Source: CAWEQW01 sp963811365 (GTDB taxonomy: Bacteria; Actinomycetota; Actinomycetes; Propionibacteriales; Nocardioidaceae). Taken from it: a DNA stretch of 64,000 bases. The notes under the pieces were generated by a model. It was given only the letters and a program-made list of their open reading frames with translations, was not told the origin of the DNA and searched no databases. Location: NCBI GenBank assembly GCA_963811365.1, contig CAWEQW010000011.1, forward strand, positions 1-64,000, read 5' to 3'. Each line of letters starts with the position of its first letter. The stretch's first letter is position 1. Of the stretch, positions 45,089-51,581 are shown in pieces. The position numbers were made by a program, and so were the translations under genes.

Positions 45089-46131
45089 CGAACGGTACCG
45101 CTCGCCCAGGCCAGCAGCCGGTCCAACGGCCAGCTGTTGACAACCCTGTCGAGCGGGATGCCGAGCCGCGCGGCGCGGGAACAGCCGTGGTCCAGGAAGT
45201 CCAGCTGCCCCGGCGCGTGCGCGTCGCTGTCGATGGAGAACAGGCAGCCGAGCCCCATCGCGAGCTCGATGAGGTCGTCCGGGGGGTCGCGCCGCTCGGG
45301 GCGGGAGTTCACCTCCACCGCCACGGCCCGCTCGGCGCAGGCGCCGAAGACCTCCTCGGCGTCGAACCTGCTCTGGGCCCGCCCACCTCGACCGGTGAGC
45401 ACCCGCCGGCCGGTGACGTGGCCCAGCACGTTGGTGTGCGGGTCGCGGACCGCGGCCACCATCCGCCGGGTCATCGCGGCGGGCTCCATCGCCAGCTTGG
45501 AGTGCACCGAGGCCACCCGGACGTCGAGGCGCTCCAGCATCGCGTCGGTCTGGTCCAGCCGCCCGTCGTCGAGGATGTCCACCTCGATGCCCTTGAGCAG
45601 CCGGAACCCGACCTCCGAGCCGGCGCCCGGTGCACTGCCGAGGGTGTCGTTGACCGCGTCCACCACGCGCAGCTGGTCGTCGAGCCGCTCGGCGGTCAGC
45701 CCGCGCGCCACGGTGAGCCGCGGCGAGTGGTCGCTCAGCACGAGGTACTCGTGACCGAGCTCGCGGGCGGTCATCGCCATCTCCTCGATCGGCGAGCCGC
45801 CGTCGGACCAGTCGGAGTGGCTGTGCAGGTCGCCGCGCAGCGCGGCCCGGTACTCCTGCCCGTCCTCGGCCAGCGGCCCGGAGGTCTCCTCGAGCGAGGT
45901 GAGGTACGCCGGCACCCGGCCGGCGACGCAGTCGGTGACCACGGCAGCGGTCTTGGCGCCGATCCCGGGCAGCTCCTGCAGCGTGCCGGCGCCCGCCCGG
46001 TCGCGCACCTCCCCGGGGTCGAGCGTCAGCAGGGTCGCAGCCGCACCGCGGTAGGCCTTGATCCGATAGCTGTCCGCCAGCTGCCGCTCGAGCAGGAACG
46101 CGATACGGCGCAACGCGGCGACCGGGTCCAC
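45082..46131 (-). CDS. PHP-domain phosphoesterase with N-terminal helix-hairpin-helix (PolX/HisK-like)
   Basis: A 349-aa protein. Residues 1-80 resemble the N-terminal region of family-X polymerases, with an HhH motif ELPGIGAKTAAVV. From about 95 a PHP domain follows with the metal-binding sites DLHSHSDWSDG, LSDHS, ASVHSK, a conserved NVLGH and a final IDSDAH. There is no polymerase palm. Such proteins occur as stand-alone phosphoesterases linked to DNA repair; the substrate is unknown. Confidence 0.87.
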   Translation of the reverse strand: MDPVAALRRIAFLLERQLADSYRIKAYRGAAATLLTLDPGEVRDRAGAGTLQELPGIGAKTAAVVTDCVAGRVPAYLTSLEETSGPLAEDGQEYRAALRGDLHSHSDWSDGGSPIEEMAMTARELGHEYLVLSDHSPRLTVARGLTAERLDDQLRVVDAVNDTLGSAPGAGSEVGFRLLKGIEVDILDDGRLDQTDAMLERLDVRVASVHSKLAMEPAAMTRRMVAAVRDPHTNVLGHVTGRRVLTGRGGRAQSRFDAEEVFGACAERAVAVEVNSRPERRDPPDDLIELAMGLGCLFSIDSDAHAPGQLDFLDHGCSRAARLGIPLDRVVNSWPLDRLLAWASGTVRS

Positions 46132-46149
46132 GTCATCACCGACTTTCTC

Positions 46150-46301
46150 GTGTCCACATGCCGTGGATGCCTATTCTGCCTGCTCGCAGCGCGGGTCCGG
46201 CAGCGACCCGGGCGTGTTGCGCACAGGGTGGTCCCCAGTTCTCCCCAACGTTGTCCACAGGCTGTGGGAGATGTTCCCCAGCTCGTTCGAACCTGTCCAC
46301 A
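46150..46301. promoter_or_regulatory. Cluster of DnaA-box-like sequences
   Basis: GTGTCCACA (46150), TTGTCCACA (46251, identical to the preferred actinobacterial DnaA box) and CTGTCCACA (46293) lie in the 350-base region between the PHP gene and the enoyl-CoA hydratase gene, with a weaker TTGCGCACA at 46217. No other gene is seen there. Confidence 0.4.
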
Positions 46302-46448
46302 GGCCTGTGCACGACGCCGTTGACCCGGTCCTGACGCCGCACCTACGGTGAGGCCAGGTCGAGGCCCTCGGTGGACTCGGTGCAGCGCGAGCAAGGGGAA
46401 GGCGAGCGGTGCATCGCAGAAGCCGAGGGCCTCCTCATGCGCCCCCGA

Positions 46449-46475
46449 GCCCGGTCGGGCGGAGCCCGAACGGGC
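46449..46475 (-). terminator. Intrinsic-type terminator after the enoyl-CoA hydratase gene
   Basis: GCCCGGTCGGGC and GCCCGAACGGGC form a 12-bp stem with one mismatch and a 3-base loop, four bases beyond the stop codon. No long T-run follows. Confidence 0.5.
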
Positions 46476-46479
46476 CGGG

Positions 46480-47289
46480 TCAGCGCCCGCGGAACACCGG
46501 CGACCGGCGCTCGCGGGCCGCGGCGACGCCCTCCTGCAGATCGGCCGTCGCCAACGTCACCGGCTGGGCCAGCGCCTCCCACTGCAGCGCCGTCTCGAAG
46601 TCGGCGTGGCCGCCGCCGCGCAGCGCCACCGTGGTCAGCCGGCTGGCGACCGGCGCGGTCGCGGCGATGCCGGACGCCCGGTCGAGCACCGCGTCCAGGA
46701 AGGGCACGTCGGACAGCACCTCGCCGACCAGCCCGATCCGGAGCGCCTCCGCGGCGTTGACCAGGCGGCCGGTCAGCAGCAGGTCGCGGGCGTGCGCCAG
46801 CCCGACCACCTCCGGCAGGAGGTACGTCGCGGCCATCCCGGCGTGCATCCCGAGCCTGACGAAGGGCGCTCCCAACCGGGCCGTCGGCGCTGCGTAGCGC
46901 AGGTCGCAGGCGAGGGCCAGGCAGAGCCCGGCCCCGATCGCCGGGCCGTTCACGGCCGCGATCGTCGGCACCTCGAGCTCCCGGATGGACAGCCAGGCCC
47001 GGTAGAACGGCAGCATCCGGGCCCGCAGCCGGTCCACGGTCGCCTCCGGCTCGGACGCGATCCAGCTGGTGTCGCCCCCCGAGCAGAAGGCACTTCCCTC
47101 ACCGGTCACCACCACCGCACGCAGGCCCGGGTCAGCGGCCAGGGCGTCCACCGCGTCGACCCATGCCGTCGTCATGGCATCCGACATCGCGTTGCGCTGC
47201 CCGGGGTTGGCCAAGGTGAGCACCGCGACGCCGCCGTCGCGACGCTCGACGCGAAGGTGGGTCGGTGGGTCGGTCGAGGTCGCGTCCAT
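46480..47289 (-). CDS. Enoyl-CoA hydratase/isomerase family protein
   Basis: A 269-aa crotonase-fold protein. The motifs are LTLANPGQRNAMSDAM, VVVTGEGSAFCSGGDTSW (oxyanion hole) and AAVNGPAIGAGLCLALACD (second hole). Where active hydratases have a pair of Glu residues, GMHAGMAATYLLP shows none obvious, so the reaction may be isomerisation or another crotonase chemistry. The ATG at 47289 is preferred to upstream starts because homology begins there. The substrate is unknown. Confidence 0.85.
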   Translation of the reverse strand: MDATSTDPPTHLRVERRDGGVAVLTLANPGQRNAMSDAMTTAWVDAVDALAADPGLRAVVVTGEGSAFCSGGDTSWIASEPEATVDRLRARMLPFYRAWLSIRELEVPTIAAVNGPAIGAGLCLALACDLRYAAPTARLGAPFVRLGMHAGMAATYLLPEVVGLAHARDLLLTGRLVNAAEALRIGLVGEVLSDVPFLDAVLDRASGIAATAPVASRLTTVALRGGGHADFETALQWEALAQPVTLATADLQEGVAAARERRSPVFRGR

Positions 47290-47468
47290 GTCCGGGACCC
47301 TACCGAGGGGCCCGCCGGCAAATCCGGCCGTCCCGCCTGCGCCTGCATGACTCCCCGTCGCGGCTGCCGTAGGGTGGCCGTCGGTCGGCTCCCCCGCCGG
47401 CCCCGGCGGGTCGCGGTCAGACTTCCGCCGCGACGACCAGCAAGACCCGAGCAAGCAAGGAGGCCGTC

Positions 47469-47627
47469 ATGGCGGAGACCTGGAGCGGCGAGTTCTACTG
47501 CGTGAAGTGCAAGGAGAAGCGCGAGGCCGAGGGCGAGGTCAAGGTGAACGACAAGGGCACCCGGATGGCCAAGGCGGTCTGCCCGGTCTGCGGCACCAAC
47601 CTCAACCGCATCCTCGGCAAGGCCTGA
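47469..47627 (+). CDS. DUF5679-family small zinc-ribbon protein
   Basis: A 52-aa protein with two Cys pairs, FYCVKCKEKR near the start and AVCPVCGTNL near the end, forming a zinc ribbon. AAGGAGG lies five bases before the ATG, an excellent ribosome site. It is widely conserved in actinobacteria with no known function. A strong terminator follows directly. Confidence 0.85.
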   Translation: MAETWSGEFYCVKCKEKREAEGEVKVNDKGTRMAKAVCPVCGTNLNRILGKA

Positions 47628-47644
47628 GCGCCCGCACGACATCT

Positions 47645-47681
47645 CAGCGGCGGGGCCCCGGAGCACGGGGCCCCGCCGCTG
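47645..47681 (+). terminator. Intrinsic terminator
   Basis: A perfect 16-bp stem (CAGCGGCGGGGCCCCG and its complement) with a 5-base loop, followed by TCTGCTGT, lies 17 bases after the small zinc-ribbon gene. Confidence 0.75.
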
Positions 47682-47757
47682 TCTGCTGTGGCCCCCCGGC
47701 CCGGGGCTGTGGACAACCGGTCGCGGCCATGCCGGAGGCCGTGGCACCCTGCGGCGC

Positions 47758-48607
47758 ATGCGACCCGTCCTGCGTCCCGGGCTGCACGTGCTCCGCCGCG
47801 GCGCCGACGTGCTCCAGGTCGGTCTCGACCCGGCGCGGGCGGTGCTGCTGCCGGAGCGCGGTCTGCCCCGCGACGTGGAGCGGCTGCTGGACGGTGCGGG
47901 GCGTCCGCGACCCGCGGGCCGACCCGCTGCTGAGGCTGCTCGACGAGCAGGGCCTGGTCGCATGCGACGGTCGGGGCTGCGGACCACGACCCTCCCCGGC
48001 GCGCACGCCGCACCGCCGCGCGAGGCCGGCGACCGCGCCGGTCGGCTGATGGCCGACCGCGGCGCCGGCGGCGTCTCGTGCACGACCTTCGGCCACCCGT
48101 CCGGCGCCGCCCTGCCCGAGCAGCTGGCCGACCTGCTCGGTCAGGCCGGCGTGCCCGTGGCGACCACGGACGCGGGGACCTGCCTGCTCGTCGGCGTCGG
48201 CGAGCCGGACCGGGAGCTCGTCGACCCGCTGGATGCGGGCGGGCCGCCCGCACGCGCTGCTGCGGGTCGTCGAGGGACGCGTGGTCGTCGGCCCGTTCGT
48301 CGTACCGGGCGGCACGGCGTGCCTGCGCTGCACCGACGCGCACGCCACCGACGCCGACCCCGCCTGGCCGCTGCTGCTGGCGCAGTACGCCGGACGCAGC
48401 CGCCGCGACCGCGCCGACGGCGCCACCGAGCCGGTCGACCCGCTCCTGGCGGCGCTCGGGCTGGCCTGGCTCGCCCGCGACGTGGTCACCCACCTCGACG
48501 GCGGGCGGCCGACCTGCTGGTCGGCCACGGTGACCCTGTCCCCCGGCCTGGCCGCCCTCGAGACCCGGGCCTGGCCGCGGCATCCCGGCTGCGCCTGCAG
48601 CTGGTGA
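47758..48607 (+). pseudogene. ThiF/cyclodehydratase-like protein (Rv3196-like position), frameshifted
   Basis: The N-terminus RPGLHVLRRGADVLQVGLDP matches the leader-binding domain of E1-like cyclodehydratase-type proteins. The end in another frame has GGTACLRCTDAHATDADP, then ALGLAWLARDVVTHL and HPGCACSW, with Cys residues that would bind zinc. At least two single-base insertions (near 47897 and 48230) and perhaps one more break the frame. In actinobacteria it is encoded beside the ABC1 kinase as a stand-alone gene of unknown role. No peptide precursor is seen. Confidence 0.65.
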
Positions 48608-48669
48608 GGAGCGGCGCCGGACCGGGCCGGAAGCGCCGCAGCGGCCGCGGATTGGAGGCGTCGGACACA

Positions 48670-50013
48670 ATGGGCGACATGACCGAGCTTCCCCGCCGGG
48701 CGGTCGCACGCACGGCCCGCCTCGCCGCGCTGCCGCTCGGCTACGCGGGACGCACCGCCATGGGCGTCGGCAAGCGGATGGGTGGGAAGAACGCCGACGT
48801 CGTGATGACCGAGGTGCAGACCCGCACCGCCGAGCAGCTGTTCCGCACCCTCGGCGACCTCAAGGGCGGAGCGATGAAGATGGGGCAGGCGCTCTCCATC
48901 CTCGAGTCCGCGCTGCCCGAGGACGTGGCGGCGCCCTACCGGGAGCACCTCACCCGGCTGCAGGACTCCGCGCCGCCGATGTCGGCGACCACGGTGCACC
49001 GCGTGCTGGGCCGTGAGCTCGGCAGCAGCTGGCGGCGCAAGCTCGTGGAGTTCGACGACGACCCGGCTGCCGCCGCGTCGATCGGTCAGGTGCACCGCGG
49101 CCGGTGGAGCGACGGGCGCGAGGTCGCGATCAAGGTGCAGTACCCCGGCGCCGGGGACGCGCTGATGTCCGACCTTCGGCAGCTCGGCCGGCTGGCCCGC
49201 ACCATGGGTGGCCTGGTCCCCGGTGTCGACATCAAGCCGCTGGTGGCCGAGATGCAGGCCCGGGTCGCCGAGGAGCTCGACTACCGGCTCGAGGCGCAGG
49301 CCCAGAGCGGGTTCGCCGAGGAGTTCGCCGACGACCCGTGGTTCTACATCCCCAGGGTGGTCGCGCACACCGACAAGGTGCTGGTCTCGGAGTGGGTCGA
49401 GAGCAGCGGCTCGCTGGCCCGGCTGATCGCCGAGGGCACGCAGGAGGAGCGCGACCACTACGGCGAGCTCTACGTCCGGTTCCTGTTCGCCGGTCCGGCG
49501 CGCACCGGGATGCTGCACGCCGACCCGCATCCGGGGAACTTCCGGATGCGGCCGGGCCACGGCGACGGCTCGGGCGGCCTGGGGGTCGTGGACTTCGGGG
49601 CGGTGGCTCGGCTGCCGGAGCGCGGGCTGCCGCACTCGATCGGCAGGCTGATGCGCATCGCGATGCTCGACGACTACGACGAGGTGCTCGCCTGCCTGCG
49701 CGAGGAGGGCTTCGTCAAGCCGAACATCCGGGTCGACCCCGACGACCTGCGTGCCTACCTCGGGCCGTTCATCGAGCCGGCGTTCGAGGACTCGTTCAAG
49801 TTCTCGCGGGAGTGGATGCGCGGCCAGTTCCAGCGGCTGCAGGACTTCAACCAACCCGGTTCCAACCTGGCGTTCCGGATCAACCTGCCGGCGTCCTACC
49901 TGCTGATCCACCGGGTGTGGATCGGCGGCATCGGGGTGCTGTGCCAGCTCGGGGCGGAGGCGCCGTTCCGGCAGATCCTGACCGAGTCGCTCCCGGGGTT
50001 CGCCGGCGACTGA
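48670..50013 (+). CDS. ABC1/UbiB (AarF)-family atypical kinase
   Basis: A 447-aa protein kinase-like ABC1 domain. The family N-terminal KxGQ motif reads KMGQALSILES, the Ala-rich loop AAAASIGQVHRG replaces the Gly-rich loop, VAIKVQYPG holds the lysine, LHADPHPGNF is the catalytic loop and VVDFGAV the DFG motif. It is the Rv3197 homologue by position, next to whiB7; in mycobacteria this gene belongs to the WhiB7 regulon. The frame is open far upstream, but homology begins at 48670. Confidence 0.9.
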   Translation: MGDMTELPRRAVARTARLAALPLGYAGRTAMGVGKRMGGKNADVVMTEVQTRTAEQLFRTLGDLKGGAMKMGQALSILESALPEDVAAPYREHLTRLQDSAPPMSATTVHRVLGRELGSSWRRKLVEFDDDPAAAASIGQVHRGRWSDGREVAIKVQYPGAGDALMSDLRQLGRLARTMGGLVPGVDIKPLVAEMQARVAEELDYRLEAQAQSGFAEEFADDPWFYIPRVVAHTDKVLVSEWVESSGSLARLIAEGTQEERDHYGELYVRFLFAGPARTGMLHADPHPGNFRMRPGHGDGSGGLGVVDFGAVARLPERGLPHSIGRLMRIAMLDDYDEVLACLREEGFVKPNIRVDPDDLRAYLGPFIEPAFEDSFKFSREWMRGQFQRLQDFNQPGSNLAFRINLPASYLLIHRVWIGGIGVLCQLGAEAPFRQILTESLPGFAGD

Positions 50014-50049
50014 GCGGGCCGTGCCCTCCGGCGGGCGCCGGCTGCCGGG

Positions 50050-50214
50050 CTACCACCAGGCGCTGTCGAGCTTTCCCTCGATCGACCGGAGGTGCTCTCG
50101 GGAGCAGCGGTCGCAGAACATCTTGGTGCGCCCCTCCTCGACCGACAGGGTCCAGGTCAGAGGCGGTTCGTCACCGGGAGCCGCGGTCCCGCAGTAGTCG
50201 CACGTCGCTGCCAC
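50050..50214 (-). CDS. Small zinc-ribbon-like protein
   Basis: A 54-aa protein with two Cys pairs, ATCDYCGTAAP and MFCDRCSREHL, separated by LTWTLSVEEGRT, and ending RSIEGKLDSAWW. The pattern is a small zinc ribbon that I recall as common in actinobacteria, of unknown function. GTG at 50214 has no clear ribosome site. It converges with the ABC1 kinase gene. Confidence 0.75.
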   Translation of the reverse strand: MAATCDYCGTAAPGDEPPLTWTLSVEEGRTKMFCDRCSREHLRSIEGKLDSAWW

Positions 50215-50243
50215 AGGGACAGCCTACGGCCGTGGCAGCCGCG

Positions 50244-50276
50244 GGGCCCCCGACGGCATCGCGCCGTCGGGGGCCC
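50244..50276. terminator. Hairpin (first of two)
   Basis: A perfect 13-bp stem GGGCCCCCGACGG/CCGTCGGGGGCCC with a 7-base loop lies between the zinc-ribbon gene and the small paralogue pair. Confidence 0.6.
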
Positions 50277-50301
50277 TGCGGTGTGTCGGGTGAACCTGTC
50301 G

Positions 50302-50335
50302 ACCCGCGGCCGGTCCGGACGGACCGGCCGCGGGT
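50302..50335 (-). terminator. Hairpin (second of two), end of whiB7 unit
   Basis: A perfect 15-bp stem (ACCCGCGGCCGGTCC and its complement) with a 4-base loop begins three bases beyond the stop codon at 50339. It probably ends the transcript carrying whiB7 and the two small genes. Confidence 0.65.
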
Positions 50336-50338
50336 GTC

Positions 50339-50503
50339 TCACAGCGTGCGGGCGAGCGCGAGGCGGGCACGAGCGGCCGCCTTGTCCGCGCGACGGGACA
50401 GCCGCTGGGCTCGCGCGAGCTGGTGCCCGCGACGCTGGGCGTGCGCCTCTCCCAGGCGCTCGGACATCTGCGCCCGTGCCAGGTCTTCATACATCAAGTT
50501 CAT
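50339..50503 (-). CDS. Small basic helical protein A (paralogue of 50599-50754)
   Basis: A 54-aa protein starting MNLMYEDLARAQMSERLGEA, then RRGHQLARAQRLSRRADKAA. It is predicted to be one or two long basic helices with no cysteines or membrane segment. It shares the pattern DLAR-Q-S-RL-A-RRGHQLA-RR-RL with the next gene. ATG at 50503 has GGAG seven bases upstream; an in-frame ATG at 50533 lacks a site. The function is unknown. Confidence 0.65.
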   Translation of the reverse strand: MNLMYEDLARAQMSERLGEAHAQRRGHQLARAQRLSRRADKAAARARLALARTL

Positions 50504-50598
50504 CTTCGTGCTCCGGTTCTGGAAGTCGCTCATGGTGGTCGGGGTCCGTTTCGTCGTCGCGGTGGTCGGGCTGTCCTGCGGGTCTGCGGGACGTCAGG

Positions 50599-50754
50599 TC
50601 ACTGCGAGCGGGCGAGGCGGGACTGCAGCGCCACGCGCTCGGCGCGGCGGGTCCGCCGCCGGGCGAGGGCGAGCTGGTGGCCACGCCTCAGGTCGTCGGC
50701 CGCAGCCAGGCGTGCGGAGATCTGCGTCCTGGCGAGGTCGTCGTGGATATACAT
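50599..50754 (-). CDS. Small basic helical protein B
   Basis: A 51-aa protein beginning MYIHDDLARTQISARLAAAD and then RRGHQLALARRRTRRAE, clearly paralogous to the next gene downstream by its matching HDDLAR/YEDLAR, SARL/SERL and RRGHQLA segments. AGGA lies about ten bases before the ATG. It follows whiB7 by 50 bases on the same strand, so co-transcription is likely. The function is unknown. Confidence 0.65.
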   Translation of the reverse strand: MYIHDDLARTQISARLAAADDLRRGHQLALARRRTRRAERVALQSRLARSQ

Positions 50755-50804
50755 CGCGTCGGTTCCTGTCTCTTGTCAGTCAGTCAGTGGGTCGGTCTGG
50801 TCGG

Positions 50805-51101
50805 TCAGGCGGCGACCTCGCTCTTGCGGGGCCGGCCACGAGGGCGCTTGCGCGGTATCACCACTCCGTGCAGGAACAGCTCTCCACCCCACACCCCCCA
50901 GGGCTCCCGCCGCTCCAGGGCTCCGGCGAGGCACTCGCGTCGGACCGGGCACTCCTGGCACAGCGCCTTGGCGAGCTCGACGTCGGTCGGGGTCTCGGCG
51001 AACCACAGCTCGGGGTCGTCGCGACGGCACGGCAGCTGCTCCTCGTCGACGCCGCTGCCGCTGGTCGAGCCGGCGTAGGCGTCGAGGACGCTGATACTCA
51101 T
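50805..51101 (-). CDS. whiB7: WhiB7-type iron-sulfur transcription factor
   Basis: A 98-aa Wbl protein with four cluster-binding Cys (QLPCRR, LCQECPVRREC), the GVWGG turn and a C-terminal AT-hook RPRGRPRK, which together define WhiB7. In mycobacteria and streptomycetes it binds the primary sigma factor and activates intrinsic antibiotic-resistance genes when ribosomes stall. AAGGAGGTGA precedes the ATG at 51101. A long leader with a small ORF and a terminator lies upstream. Confidence 0.93.
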   Translation of the reverse strand: MSISVLDAYAGSTSGSGVDEEQLPCRRDDPELWFAETPTDVELAKALCQECPVRRECLAGALERREPWGVWGGELFLHGVVIPRKRPRGRPRKSEVAA

Positions 51102-51153
51102 CTCTGTCACCTCCTTGTGACTTGTTCTCTCGTAGCGGGTCATCGCTGATGGG

Positions 51154-51193
51154 AAACAAAAAGACCGCGGATCCCGGGTTTCGGGTTCCGCGG
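51154..51193 (-). terminator. Attenuator in the whiB7 leader
   Basis: On the minus strand CCGCGGAACCCG pairs with CGGGATCCGCGG (12 bp, one mismatch, 5-base loop), followed by TCTTTTTGTTT. It is a strong intrinsic terminator placed 53 bases before whiB7 and 29 bases after the upstream ORF stop, so it would stop transcription unless antiterminated. Confidence 0.8.
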
Positions 51194-51222
51194 CCTGGAG
51201 GCTGCCGAGCTGAGAGTTCACT

Positions 51223-51417
51223 CTAGTTCGGTGGTCTCCAGACAGAGGTACCCGGGAAGGCGTCCGCGAGGACGGCGACGTCCGTCACCCGGCGGGCGAT
51301 CGGGGTCGCGTCGACGAAGGCAGACGTCGAGCCAGCGGCGACGGTGAAGGCGGGGCCCCAGGTCGGGAGGGCGCGCACGAATGCCTGCTGGCCGTAGGTG
51401 AGAGTGGTCTGCATCAT
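51223..51417 (-). CDS. Upstream small ORF in the whiB7 leader (64 aa)
   Basis: It starts MMQTTLTYGQQAFVRALPTW with GGAGGT seven bases upstream of the first of two adjacent ATGs and ends GTSVWRPPN. It has no signal peptide and resembles no enzyme. Its stop lies 29 bases before the attenuator stem. Position and strong ribosome site suggest a translated sensor whose stalling allows whiB7 expression, the mechanism known for mycobacterial whiB7. Confidence 0.65.
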   Translation of the reverse strand: MMQTTLTYGQQAFVRALPTWGPAFTVAAGSTSAFVDATPIARRVTDVAVLADAFPGTSVWRPPN

Positions 51418-51492
51418 GTGAGCACCTCCTCGGTGTTCTCGGGCGCCGGCTTCGTCAGGGCCGATGGCGCGGTGTCGTGTGCGGGTGGAAGA

Positions 51493-51530
51493 AAGGTACC
51501 GTCCGGCCCAGGTAAGCGGCAAACCATTTT
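51493..51530 (-). promoter_or_regulatory. Candidate whiB7 promoter with AT-rich element
   Basis: On the minus strand an AAAAT element, two bases, then TTTGCCG (-35) and TACCTT (-10) with an 18-base spacer. WhiB7-dependent promoters have an AT-rich stretch just before the -35 element, so autoregulation is plausible. The predicted leader would be about 385 bases. Confidence 0.45.
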
Positions 51531-51581
51531 CCGGGTATTTCTCGGAACTTTCTTCGCGCATCAATCCATGGCCCGGACGGA

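Noticed and set aside
47758..48607. A thiazole/oxazole-modified peptide cluster based on the cyclodehydratase-like gene
   Set aside because: No precursor peptide, dehydrogenase or YcaO gene nearby; the gene has this position in many actinobacteria as a stand-alone.
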